Shown here piece by piece: positions 1 through 7,505 of a DNA stretch of 22,898 nucleotides. The notes under the pieces are model-generated. The model was not told the origin of the DNA, did no database searches, and saw nothing but the letters and a program-made list of their open reading frames with translations. The stretch spans positions 1 through 22,898 of the forward strand of contig JBNJGS010000046.1 of the NCBI GenBank assembly GCA_051747965.1, read 5' to 3'. Numbering within the stretch: the stretch's first letter is position 1; each line of letters begins with the position of its first letter. Made by a program: the position numbers and the translations under genes. Source of the DNA: JAQIBY01 sp051747965. GTDB taxonomy: Bacteria; Bacteroidota; Bacteroidia; Bacteroidales; ML635J-15.

Positions 1-604
1 CCGTAGCTCCAATTGTAGCTCCAAGTTTTGAAACAGAATTATAATAGCTTATACCGCCACCTGCAAAAGGTACCCATTCAGCAACATTGGATTCAAGATT
101 GACTCCATAATTTAAGCCTAAGTTACCACCAAATGTCAGATCGCCTGCCTTATAAGAAATACCAGAGTAAAAGGAAGGACCTCCTATTAATGATAATCCT
201 AAAGAAATGTCCCAATTCTCATCCGAATATATTGGAAAAGATGTCACATCATTGATTTGATTATAAGCATTTAATCCTTGTCCTGCACCGGCTTTAATAG
301 CTCCCCACGCGTTTTCATCATTGTAATCGCCTGGATTTAATAAATGATCCAATATTGAGCCTGTCATAAATGTCCCAAGTGCCAAACCTGCTAAAATAAG
401 GCTTTCCCCACTCGGATCCGTATATTTCAGCGGGTTGTTCTTGCAATAGGCATAGCGGTTGTAGTTTTGGGGGTTGCCGGGTTGCTGCACGTAGTTGTCG
501 GGGGAGAGCATGCTCATGCCGTCAGTTGTATCACACCAGCAGGTTTGATGCCCATGCTTCCTCATGTCAAAACCCTGGCGCGAAACATCCATCCGGCTAC
601 ACAT
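1..604 (-). CDS. RHS repeat-associated core protein, C-terminal fragment (runs off left edge)
   Basis: The reverse-strand frame reads through an RHS core signature: LSPDNYVQQPGN, then NYNRYAYCKNNPLKYTDPSGE-type residues (about 370-515). This is the conserved end of RHS/YD-repeat proteins, after which the variable tip domain begins. The tip visible here is about 125 residues, glycine- and aromatic-rich, and continues past position 1. I do not recognise it as a known toxin fold. RHS proteins normally carry many YD repeats upstream, but here the frame is closed by a TGA at 677-679. The first in-frame ATG is at 604-602, leaving only about 30 residues before the core. The block just before LSPDNY (DTTDGMSM) looks like a decayed YDPxxGRM motif. 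It is therefore either a displaced orphan tip cassette or a 5'-truncated pseudogene. The RHS identity is seen in the sequence; the start and functional status are inferred. Confidence 0.7.
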   Translation of the reverse strand, partial: MCSRMDVSRQGFDMRKHGHQTCWCDTTDGMSMLSPDNYVQQPGNPQNYNRYAYCKNNPLKYTDPSGESLILAGLALGTFMTGSILDHLLNPGDYNDENAWGAIKAGAGQGLNAYNQINDVTSFPIYSDENWDISLGLSLIGGPSFYSGISYKAGDLTFGGNLGLNYGVNLESNVAEWVPFAGGGISYYNSVSKLGATIGAT

Positions 605-693
605 CGCACTAACCGGCTGCACAAAGCTGTTATCTTCTGGATGGCAAACGGTATACTGATTCAATTGCACAGGCACTCATTCTTGTTTTTACG

Positions 694-737
694 CATTACC
701 AAAGATAGCAATTTTTAAGCAAAAGATAAGCAAAAGA
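694..737 (-). promoter_or_regulatory. Possible promoter and tandem 11-base repeat upstream of the RHS fragment
   Basis: On the minus strand TATCTTTG (707-700) matches the Bacteroidota -7 consensus TAnnTTTG. TTTG tetramers lie upstream within two perfect tandem copies of an 11-base unit (plus-strand TAAGCAAAAGA at 716-726 and 727-737). The TTTG in the farther copy would give about 23 bases of spacing, at the upper limit. An ATG at 696-694 opens only an 11-codon frame ending in TGA (about 663-661), so any transcript would not directly translate the RHS frame. Promoter function is inferred from motif match only. Confidence 0.3.
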
Positions 738-799
738 AAAGCATACGGAAAAGCTTTATCTTGTATTGCTGTGGACTGTATCCCATGAGGCTGAGAATG

Positions 800-830
800 A
801 AAAAGAGCTGCCCGCTCACGGACAGCCCTT
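800..830 (-). terminator. Rho-independent terminator of the T9SS cargo gene
   Basis: Read on the minus strand, an 11-base-pair stem is formed by AAGGGCTGTCC (830-820) and GGGCAGCTCTT (813-803). It contains two G-U pairs and closes a 6-base loop (819-814). A run of five U follows (804-800, overlapping the stem base). It sits 28 bases after the stop codon of the 858-2729 gene, the expected place for its terminator. The plus-strand side has no comparable T tract, so it should act mainly on minus-strand transcription. Confidence 0.85.
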
Positions 831-857
831 TAATAAAATTGATATTAATCAAAATGT

Positions 858-2729
858 TTACTTAACAACATTCAGTTTTTTCATACCCACACCTTTGTCA
901 GTTTTTACGCGCACAAGGTAAGTACCTTCTGCCATATCGCTGAGGTTGATGTCAGTCTGGAATTCTGCGTTTTCAATCATGCGTACGCATTTTCCGAGCA
1001 TATTGTATACCTCAATGGTAGCACCTTCAACATTGCTGATGGTGGCTGTACCGTTTGTTGGGTTAGGATACACGCTGAAATCGGTAAATTCGTTCATGCC
1101 AACAGCATTATCCTCTGTAAGCCTGGTTTCGAGACGGATGACAGCCACATGGTCACCACCGTAGTAATACCATGAATCTTCAATAACAAAGTACATATAG
1201 GTTTCCCATCCGTTTGTTGGAGCGGAACCATCAATACCAAGGCGGAAGCTGGAAGCCTCATTGTTGTAAGAATATTCCACAGCTACCATCACACGGGTAA
1301 ATCCGTCAATGGGCTCAACAACACCGGCTGCCGGAAACTCTACTTCGTGGAAAACACCTACCTGGGTTGTATCTTCGATAGTCACTGGAGGACTGGCCAT
1401 AAATTCAGTCCATTCATCTGTATCGGGATCCATGGTGAGAAGCTTAACCTTAAAGCTGGCACCAACTTCGGTCATGGAAGAAATGTAGACATGGGCCTGA
1501 TCAATGGTATCAGGTTCGAAGAAAGGATAAACCACACCAATCATATCACCATCTCTACCACCATCTGTATAGTTTTCAGTACTCCAGCCACCTGTAACAT
1601 TATCGTTATCATGAGCATAGATGTTCTGTGTAATTTCGGTTTGATATTCAATGGTATTGTCTGCAGGATTTTCATCAACCACACCATCCTCATATGCTTC
1701 GAAAGCCCATGTATAGGTACCGAGCAAAGCATCCGGCATGCTGAATTCCATGTCAGTTATCGGCATTGTGTCCTTTTCTTCAGTAGAAACAGGAGCATCC
1801 AGGGTTGCTGAATTGTTGAATACTTCAGTACTTTCCGGATCTGTTACTGTTATTCCAAGTGAAGGTGTTGCATCCAGTGAACCGAGGTTTTTAACGGTAC
1901 CGTCAAATACGATGGTAGCATCTTCGTTCTGGACCTGATTTTGCGGAATCATGCTAAAGAAACCACTATAGCCATAATAGTCACCTAAAGGATACTGCGT
2001 TTCATCAATCCAGTGTGGATACTGGAAAAAGTTCACCCGTGCACCCATAAGCTGCAGGTCATGATCAGGAGCAACAAATAATTTGATGTCATCGACCATC
2101 CATGCATAATCCCATTCTCCGATATAACGGAAGCGGAAGTATACCTGAGGTTCATTTGCTGCAAAGTCGGTAACGTTCACGGTAACCGTTGATGGGTTAG
2201 CAGTTGAAGAATTTACATCAATATCGTCATGTACCTGAAATTGCTCCCAGGTGGAACTGTCTGTACTGATTTCGATGTAACAGTTGCCATTAAAAGCCCT
2301 GTAATAGGACTCGAAGGTTACCGCAACGCTTTCATAGGTACTACAGTCGATGGAGCCGTCCAGGATAAGTTTGGAATCCTGTGAGCCAACTTCAACACCG
2401 GTAGCATCGGAGTCATACATTGCAAAACCGTTGTCAGCGGTAGTGGATTCAATGGGTCCCATAGCTTCGGAATAATACCCCGAAGGACCTTCTGTTCCAA
2501 TTACCCAGGGCCCATCGTTGGGGTTTGTGTCATCGTAGGCTGTTACCCAGAGTGCGGGATCAGAGAAATCATCTTCCCAGATAATTTCAAGTTTTTCAGA
2601 CCTTTCAATCTTATCGGTCTTGGTTTTCATGAAATTTTTGGTACGCTTTTGCATATGCGTCTGGCCAAAAACCATTCCGGCGATGAGTACACAACTCATT
2701 AAAACAGTAAATCTTTTCATCATAAACAT
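858..2729 (-). CDS. Secreted protein with T9SS type A C-terminal sorting domain
   Basis: This 623-residue protein has an N-terminal signal peptide (basic MMKRF, hydrophobic core, cleavage after about residue 22 at VFG-Q). Residues about 50-218 look like a MAM/concanavalin-like jelly roll, starting WEDDFSDPALW and ending in an AWMVDDIKL strand, typical of ligand-binding modules in secreted Bacteroidota proteins. Residues about 224-370 resemble a CARDB-like beta sandwich, followed by another beta-rich stretch. The last 75 residues form a Por-secretion sorting domain with the VYPNPTNG motif, a GTYLVRV strand and a KKLNVVK end. Such proteins cross the inner membrane by Sec and the outer membrane by T9SS, and are anchored or released after tail removal. 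No catalytic motif was recognised, so adhesin or binding roles are as plausible as enzymatic ones. Three nearby Met codons (residues 1, 3 and 4) leave the start uncertain by a few residues. No clear Shine-Dalgarno is present. A terminator follows at 800-830. Confidence 0.85.
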   Translation of the reverse strand: MFMMKRFTVLMSCVLIAGMVFGQTHMQKRTKNFMKTKTDKIERSEKLEIIWEDDFSDPALWVTAYDDTNPNDGPWVIGTEGPSGYYSEAMGPIESTTADNGFAMYDSDATGVEVGSQDSKLILDGSIDCSTYESVAVTFESYYRAFNGNCYIEISTDSSTWEQFQVHDDIDVNSSTANPSTVTVNVTDFAANEPQVYFRFRYIGEWDYAWMVDDIKLFVAPDHDLQLMGARVNFFQYPHWIDETQYPLGDYYGYSGFFSMIPQNQVQNEDATIVFDGTVKNLGSLDATPSLGITVTDPESTEVFNNSATLDAPVSTEEKDTMPITDMEFSMPDALLGTYTWAFEAYEDGVVDENPADNTIEYQTEITQNIYAHDNDNVTGGWSTENYTDGGRDGDMIGVVYPFFEPDTIDQAHVYISSMTEVGASFKVKLLTMDPDTDEWTEFMASPPVTIEDTTQVGVFHEVEFPAAGVVEPIDGFTRVMVAVEYSYNNEASSFRLGIDGSAPTNGWETYMYFVIEDSWYYYGGDHVAVIRLETRLTEDNAVGMNEFTDFSVYPNPTNGTATISNVEGATIEVYNMLGKCVRMIENAEFQTDINLSDMAEGTYLVRVKTDKGVGMKKLNVVK

Positions 2730-2940
2730 AGTTTTGGTTATTAAATATTTAATTAATTAAATGCAATATACAATTTTTAACGGAAAACCTCTGACAAATT
2801 CAAACCATTACGCACAAATTTATTTCTTTCCATCTTTTCTTTCCTTAACCTATCATTAACAAATTTAATGTATAATATTTAAAAATACAAGAAAAGATCG
2901 TGAATTATTATTATTTTTGAAGTTTTAAAGGAAATGCATC
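2730..2940. promoter_or_regulatory. AT-rich divergent intergenic region with candidate promoters
   Basis: These 211 bases separate the divergent T9SS cargo gene and the Crp/Fnr gene. Toward the regulator, TATTTTTG at 2912-2919 fits the TAnnTTTG -7 box. No good TTTG lies at -33, and AAAGGA (2927-2932) is a reasonable ribosome binding site 8 bases before the ATG. Toward the cargo gene, TTTG tetramers occur on the minus strand (2804-2801 and 2798-2795), with weak -7 candidates near 2779-2763. A TTAATTAATTAA palindrome lies at about 2749-2760. No CRP-like dyad operator was found. Confidence 0.4.
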
Positions 2941-3639
2941 ATGTATGACGATAAGTTTTATTGCGAAGTATTAAAAAATAAGCACTCTGTTTTTTATGAT
3001 TTGAGCGAAAGTGATAAGGAAATTTTGTTTAATCATCATACATGTCATCATGCCAAAAAAGGTGAGTTGATTTTCAAGGAAGGCGGTCGCCCGCATGCTT
3101 TGATCTGCCTGGTAGAGGGGAAAGTGAAGATTTTCAAGGAAGGTGTAGGCGGTCGCGAACAGATAGTCAGGCTGGCGAAACCGGGTGGATTCATTGGTTA
3201 TCGTGCTTTATTTGCTCGTCAGAATTATCTTGCCTCAGCCATTGCCATTGAAGACTCCATTGTATGTTCTATCGACAGTCATGATCTGTTTGAGATTATG
3301 GAAAACAACAACCAGATCAGCATGAAAATACTCCAGCTGATGGCCACTGAGCTGGGTTTATCAAATACACGCACAGTGAGTCTTACCCAGAAGCATATTC
3401 GTGGCAGACTGGCAGAATCCTTGCTTTTCCTGATTGACACCTATGGATTTGAAGAAGATGGTGGTACAATAAAAGCTTATTTGTCGCGGGAAGATCTGGC
3501 CAATCTTTCAAATATGACTACCAGTAATGCCATACGTACATTAAGTACATTTGCCAGTGAGAAGGTTATTAGTCTGGATGGCAGACGGGTTAAGGTGCTG
3601 AATTTACCCAAGCTTAAGCGAATATCCGATATGGGTTAA
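2941..3639 (+). CDS. Crp/Fnr family transcriptional regulator
   Basis: This 232-residue protein is of usual family length. Residues about 18-135 form a cyclic-nucleotide-binding-type beta roll (GELIFKEGGRPHALICLVEGKVKIF). A dimerisation helix follows near 125-150, and a winged helix-turn-helix near 150-225 contains LSREDLANLSNMTTSNAIRTLS as recognition region. The canonical E. coli CRP cAMP contacts (Glu in GELGLF, Arg-Ser) are not conserved; the equivalent stretch is GFIGYRALFARQNYLASA, so cAMP is not a safe ligand guess. An Fnr-like cysteine cluster is also missing: cysteines sit at 8, 35, 56 and 109, with no CxxC. The ligand is therefore unknown. AAAGGA 8 bases upstream supports the start. 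The stop TAA shares TTAA with the convergent yqeY-like gene. It is transcribed divergently from the T9SS cargo gene, which it might control (inference). Confidence 0.9.
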   Translation: MYDDKFYCEVLKNKHSVFYDLSESDKEILFNHHTCHHAKKGELIFKEGGRPHALICLVEGKVKIFKEGVGGREQIVRLAKPGGFIGYRALFARQNYLASAIAIEDSIVCSIDSHDLFEIMENNNQISMKILQLMATELGLSNTRTVSLTQKHIRGRLAESLLFLIDTYGFEEDGGTIKAYLSREDLANLSNMTTSNAIRTLSTFASEKVISLDGRRVKVLNLPKLKRISDMG

Positions 3640-4085
3640 CCTGCCAGAATTTTTTTTGCGATATCAGCTATCATTTTACCGTCCGCTTTACCTGCAAGTT
3701 TTTTATTGGCCATACCCATAATTTTCCCCATATCTTTCATTTCTGAAGCGCCTGTTTCATCCACGATTTTTCGTATTTCTGCTTCCACTTCATCTTCTGA
3801 CATTGCTTTGGGCAGATATTTTTCAATCACCTCAGCTTCGGCCAGTTCGTTTTCGGCAAGCTCGGGGCGGTTTTGCTCTTTAAAAACGGCTGCTGATTCT
3901 TTGCGTTGTTTTACCTGTTTCTGCAGCAGTTTCATTTCTTCTGCTTCATCAAGTTCTTTTTTTCCGGAATCGGTTTCATGCAAAAGGATGGCTGATTTTA
4001 CAGCCCGCAATGCAGACAATGCCACTTTATTTTTGTCTCTCATGGCTTGTTTCATATCCTGCATTATTCTATCTTTCAGTGTCAT
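3636..4085 (-). CDS. GatB/YqeY domain-containing protein
   Basis: This 149-residue, helical, Lys/Glu/Ala-rich protein has the complete YqeY architecture. An N-terminal helical part (LKDRIMQDMKQAMRDKNKVALSALR-type start) includes the family's ALRAVKSAI stretch. A C-terminal three-helix part carries EKYLPKAMSEDEVEAEI and the DMGKIMGMANKKLAGKADGKMI segment shared with the tail of GatB. In GatB this tail helps recognise tRNA; the free-standing YqeY proteins have no settled function, though a tRNA-related role is often proposed. It starts 3 bases after the ftsZ stop and is the last gene of the dcw operon. Its stop codon overlaps that of the convergent Crp/Fnr gene. No hairpin terminator could be identified at the junction. 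Confidence 0.9.
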   Translation of the reverse strand: MTLKDRIMQDMKQAMRDKNKVALSALRAVKSAILLHETDSGKKELDEAEEMKLLQKQVKQRKESAAVFKEQNRPELAENELAEAEVIEKYLPKAMSEDEVEAEIRKIVDETGASEMKDMGKIMGMANKKLAGKADGKMIADIAKKILAG

Positions 4086-4088
4086 ATC

Positions 4089-5339
4089 TCACGATTTTTT
4101 ATGATTATCCTGGTCTTTTATTGAACGCTTGTAAGCAGGTTTTTGTTCAAGATTGTCCAGCTGGTCATCATCATGCAGTTCATCCATGTTTTTCAGATGA
4201 GCAAACCTTTGGGGGTCATCATTTTTGCCTGCCTTTTCTTCATCGGCGGGTTCCGGAAATTTCAGCTTCACCTGTTTGCTTTCCTGATCCTTTTCCTCCT
4301 GCGGATCTTCTGTGCTGACAGGCTCTTCTTCCACATGAGTGCGCTTTGTTTTTGTTTGCTCATACAATCCGCTGGCAGTTTCAAAGCCGGTAGCGATAAT
4401 GGTTACATTGATATCATTCTCCAGGTTCTGATCTTTCCCGGTACCCCAGATGATATTGGCCGTATCACCAACAGAATCTTCAATATATGATGTGATCTCA
4501 GAAATTTCATCCATTTTTATCTCATCACGGCCATAAGTCAGATTGAGGAGGATATCTTTTGCCCCTTTGATGTCATTGTCATTCAGCAGAGGAGAGGTAA
4601 GTGCATCTTTGATGGCTTTCATGGCCCGGTCTTCACCACTGGCCCTGGACGATCCCATGAGGGCAACCCCGCTGTCCTTCATGACAGTTTTCACATCTTC
4701 AAAATCCACGTTGATGTAGCCATGGACAGTGATGACTTCCGCGATTCCTTTTGCGGCAGTAAGCAACACATTGTCTGCACGTTTAAAAGCCGCTGAGAAC
4801 TCTTCCTTTCCGTAAATTTTTCGCAGGCGTTCATTGTTGATAATCAAGAGGCTGTCAACAAGTGGCCGCATTTCGGTAATTCCCTTCACAGCACTATTGA
4901 GCCGGGCTTTTCCTTCAAATTTAAAAGGAATTGTCACAATCCCCACGGTAAGAATGCCTCTGTCCCGGGCGGCTTTGGCTATTACAGGTGCGGCGCCGGT
5001 ACCGGTACCACCGCCCATTCCGGCAGTAATGAATACCATTTTTGTATGCCTGTCAAGCATGGCTTCGATATCCTTGAGACTTTCAATGGCGGCCTCCCTG
5101 CCCTGTTCCGGCTTATTTCCGGCCCCAAGTCCTTCTGTGAGGGTTTTGCCCATTTGTACTTTATTGGGAATAGGGCTGTCTTTCAAAGCCTGGAGGTCTG
5201 TATTGCAGACCACAAAATCAACATCGCGGATACCTTCCAGATACATCTGGTTAACGGCATTGCTGCCTCCACCGCCAACACCAATCACTTTGATGATGGA
5301 ATTGTTGTTTTCTTCGAATTCAAAGCTGTATTCAGTCAT
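4089..5339 (-). CDS. ftsZ: Cell division protein FtsZ
   Basis: This is the tubulin-like GTPase that forms the cytoplasmic division ring. The 416-residue protein has VIGVGGGGSNAV (18-29), the tubulin signature GGGTGTG (109-115) for GTP phosphate binding, and the T7 synergy-loop motif N210-x-D212-F-x-D215, which supplies catalytic acids to the next subunit. The globular GTPase ends near residue 322. A charged, Glu/Asp/Lys-rich linker (about 330-397) leads to KPAYKR (400-405), a Bacteroidota-type C-terminal peptide expected to bind FtsA or other tethers. It is followed by an extra basic, polar tail of about 11 residues. It starts 12 bases after ftsA and is followed 3 bases later by the yqeY-like gene. 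Confidence 0.98.
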   Translation of the reverse strand: MTEYSFEFEENNNSIIKVIGVGGGGSNAVNQMYLEGIRDVDFVVCNTDLQALKDSPIPNKVQMGKTLTEGLGAGNKPEQGREAAIESLKDIEAMLDRHTKMVFITAGMGGGTGTGAAPVIAKAARDRGILTVGIVTIPFKFEGKARLNSAVKGITEMRPLVDSLLIINNERLRKIYGKEEFSAAFKRADNVLLTAAKGIAEVITVHGYINVDFEDVKTVMKDSGVALMGSSRASGEDRAMKAIKDALTSPLLNDNDIKGAKDILLNLTYGRDEIKMDEISEITSYIEDSVGDTANIIWGTGKDQNLENDINVTIIATGFETASGLYEQTKTKRTHVEEEPVSTEDPQEEKDQESKQVKLKFPEPADEEKAGKNDDPQRFAHLKNMDELHDDDQLDNLEQKPAYKRSIKDQDNHKKS

Positions 5340-5351
5340 TTCCTGGGGGTT

Positions 5352-6710
5352 TTAATCGTTGTCCAAATCATTATCATCTTCATCAAGGGCATTGTTGATG
5401 CTGTTCATGATTTTATGAAAAATTTTGCTGCCTTTTTTGCCGGACTTCTTTTTTTTCGGATCTTCATCTTCTTCCTGACTTTCCTCACTGTCCTGTTCCG
5501 GCAATACTTTGTCAATGATGTTCTCATCCCACTCAGGTTTCACATCGTTCAGAAGCATATCGAAACGCATCAGCAGCCCCACGCTGGTAGCAAACATTGG
5601 TTTGTTCACCTGTTCCGCACATTTACCGGTAACATGTTCTTTGGGATAGCCGAGTATGACATCATATCCGGTAACTGCAGTTATCAGCTGAGGCAAATTT
5701 TTGAGTAAAGCTCCTCCGCCGGTAATAACAATGCCTACATTCAGTCTGTCTGCATAGCCGGATTGTTCAATCTGAAATTTAATTGCATATATAATCTCTT
5801 TCATCCGTTCCTGAATCACAAAAACCAGGTCATTCAGGGAAATGGTTTTTTCTTCCCGTCCTTTTAGCCCGGGCACCTGAATAACCACTCCTTTTTGAGT
5901 TTTGGACTGCAAGGCAGATCCGTACTGGATTTTCAATTCTTCAGCTTGTGCCTGCAAGACAGAAAAAGCCTGTTTGATGTCCGAGGTAACCGCATTTCCG
6001 CCCAGCGGGATGACCGCCGTATGTTGCAGCACCTCATTGGAAAATACTGCCAGATCAGTTGTGCCACCACCAATATCAACCATGGCCACGCCCATTTCTT
6101 TTTCTTTTTTTGAGAGTACAGCATCGGCGGAAGCCAGTGGCTCCAGCATAAGCCGATTCACATTCAGACCTGCCCGTTGTACACAGTTTTTGATATTTTC
6201 CATGGAATTGGTTTTGCCGACAATCAGGTGAAATACGGCCTCCATTTCTTTGGCAACCCATCCTTTGGGATCGGTGATACTGTCTTTTCCGTCCAGCTGA
6301 TATGACTGAGGAATCACGTGAAGGATTTTTTCGCCAGCGCCCACCTGTGCATGAAACATTTTCTGAATCATCCGCAAAACATCTTCCTCCTTGACAATTC
6401 CGTCAGCGGATGTAATGGATGATTTGATACTGCTTTTTACAGATTTCACGTGCTGGCCTGCAATCCCTACCAGGACTTCTTCCACTGGTGTGCCCGCCTG
6501 CTTTTCCATGTCCTCAACTGCGCTTGTAATCGCATTCACCGTCTCCTCAATATTCATAACCAAACCCCGCTTGACTCCATAGGAAGGGGATGTTCCCATA
6601 CCAAGGATTTCGAAACGACCGGAATCTGTTTTCCTGCCGGTGAGGGCCACAATTTTGGTTGTCCCAATATCGATTGCACCCAGTAACTGATTGTTATTTT
6701 GCTGATCCAT
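5352..6710 (-). CDS. ftsA: Cell division protein FtsA
   Basis: This actin-like ATPase links FtsZ filaments to the inner membrane. Visible elements are phosphate-1 AIDIGTTKI (12-20), the FtsA-specific 1C domain region (about 85-165), phosphate-2 VDIGGGTTDLAVF (211-223) and the adenosine motif ITGGGALLKNLP (329-340). At 452 residues it is longer than E. coli FtsA (420). The extension is an acidic stretch (406-418), a lysine run (419-427) and an amphipathic candidate GSKIFHKIMNSINNAL (about 427-442), presumably the membrane-targeting sequence, then an acidic end. An eight-A run at the lysine stretch contains the heptamer A AAA AAG (see findings). It lies between ftsQ (6-base gap) and ftsZ (12-base gap). 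Confidence 0.97.
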   Translation of the reverse strand: MDQQNNNQLLGAIDIGTTKIVALTGRKTDSGRFEILGMGTSPSYGVKRGLVMNIEETVNAITSAVEDMEKQAGTPVEEVLVGIAGQHVKSVKSSIKSSITSADGIVKEEDVLRMIQKMFHAQVGAGEKILHVIPQSYQLDGKDSITDPKGWVAKEMEAVFHLIVGKTNSMENIKNCVQRAGLNVNRLMLEPLASADAVLSKKEKEMGVAMVDIGGGTTDLAVFSNEVLQHTAVIPLGGNAVTSDIKQAFSVLQAQAEELKIQYGSALQSKTQKGVVIQVPGLKGREEKTISLNDLVFVIQERMKEIIYAIKFQIEQSGYADRLNVGIVITGGGALLKNLPQLITAVTGYDVILGYPKEHVTGKCAEQVNKPMFATSVGLLMRFDMLLNDVKPEWDENIIDKVLPEQDSEESQEEDEDPKKKKSGKKGSKIFHKIMNSINNALDEDDNDLDND

Positions 6711-6716
6711 AATAAT

Positions 6717-7505
6717 TTATTTAGAGCACACAACCTGGTTGCTGTATTTCAGGTTGATGGTTTTATATTCTTTCCAGCCAAAATCCAAAAATGTTTTTTT
6801 GTACATGGCTTCCAGTTTTTTCAATTTATAGTGGTAATTCTCAAGCTTACCCAGGATGATGATATGATTTCCTACCCGAGGAATCAGTTCAAACTCACCG
6901 GCATGATCAATATACACCTGTACAATTTGATTTCGCCAAATATCATGCGAATAGAGAAAGCCTGCAAACTCAATCAGATCAGCCATGGTAAACGGATACT
7001 CCGGTAATTTCAGTGTATCATTTCCGTTTTTAAAGGCCATCACAAGAGTGTCGTCAAGCTGCCCGCTGAGCACCGGTACATCTGCTGTATAGTCATACCC
7101 TACAGACATAAGGCCATTGGCATCATCCACATAATAATGCATATTACTTTCGGTGATGATACGCAAAACAGGGTTTCTTTGTTGAAGTCTGATGTGTATT
7201 TTTCCGTCAATTTCCGTATAAACTTCAGCTGAACTTACCGCCTGATGAGAGCTTATCACGTCCTCCAGCTCTTTCAGGTTGATGGATGACAGGGGTTTAC
7301 GCAGAGGATAAAGCGAATCACTCATCAGCATATTATAAATATCGGTTGTATCCACAAAGGCATGGTTTTTACTGATCTCATATACTATTTCACTGCAAGG
7401 CGCTGCCCGTCGCTCAGCTTTGACAAAACTGAGTATAACAGTGAGATAGGCCAGCAACAAAACCCACTTCAGTATAGCCCATATGTTTTTCCAACTATTC
7501 ATCAA
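6717..7505 (-). CDS. ftsQ: Cell division protein FtsQ
   Basis: This single-pass inner-membrane divisome protein links FtsL-type partners to the cytoplasmic machinery. The 262 residues comprise a short cytoplasmic N-terminus, one transmembrane segment at about 9-28 (ILKWVLLLAYLTVILSFV), a POTRA-like stretch after it (HAFVDTTDIYNMLMSDSLYPLRK, then LKELEDVISSHQAVSSAEVY, about 50-100), and the FtsQ beta domain (QQRNPVLRII, ending near KYSNQVVCSK). Sequence divergence from proteobacterial FtsQ is large. The call rests on topology, length and position between murC and ftsA. The start overlaps the murC end by 11 bases; Met1 or Met2 could be used. Confidence 0.9.
   Translation of the reverse strand: MMNSWKNIWAILKWVLLLAYLTVILSFVKAERRAAPCSEIVYEISKNHAFVDTTDIYNMLMSDSLYPLRKPLSSINLKELEDVISSHQAVSSAEVYTEIDGKIHIRLQQRNPVLRIITESNMHYYVDDANGLMSVGYDYTADVPVLSGQLDDTLVMAFKNGNDTLKLPEYPFTMADLIEFAGFLYSHDIWRNQIVQVYIDHAGEFELIPRVGNHIIILGKLENYHYKLKKLEAMYKKTFLDFGWKEYKTINLKYSNQVVCSK

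Noticed and set aside
467..718. An 83-codon plus-strand open frame over the RHS fragment
   Set aside because: It is antisense to the clear RHS core motif and has no domain of its own.
1347..1811. A 154-codon plus-strand open frame inside the T9SS cargo gene
   Set aside because: It is antisense to a clear secreted-protein gene with a signal peptide and sorting domain; the composition is that of a shadow frame.
2871..2876. TATAAT resembling a sigma-70 -10 hexamer upstream of the Crp/Fnr gene
   Set aside because: The only -35-like TTAACA lies 9 bases away, and the region is so AT-rich that a chance match is likely; the phylum uses a different -7 consensus.
3634..3657. GGTTAACC palindrome followed by T8 as a terminator for the Crp/Fnr gene
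   Set aside because: The palindrome has no loop-forming centre and the T run starts after unpaired bases; it cannot make a usable stem. The T run encodes lysines of the yqeY-like protein on the other strand.
3706..4104. Long plus-strand open frames opposite yqeY and ftsZ
   Set aside because: They are Ser/Phe/Ile-rich shadows antisense to well-conserved genes, with no family features or ribosome binding sites.
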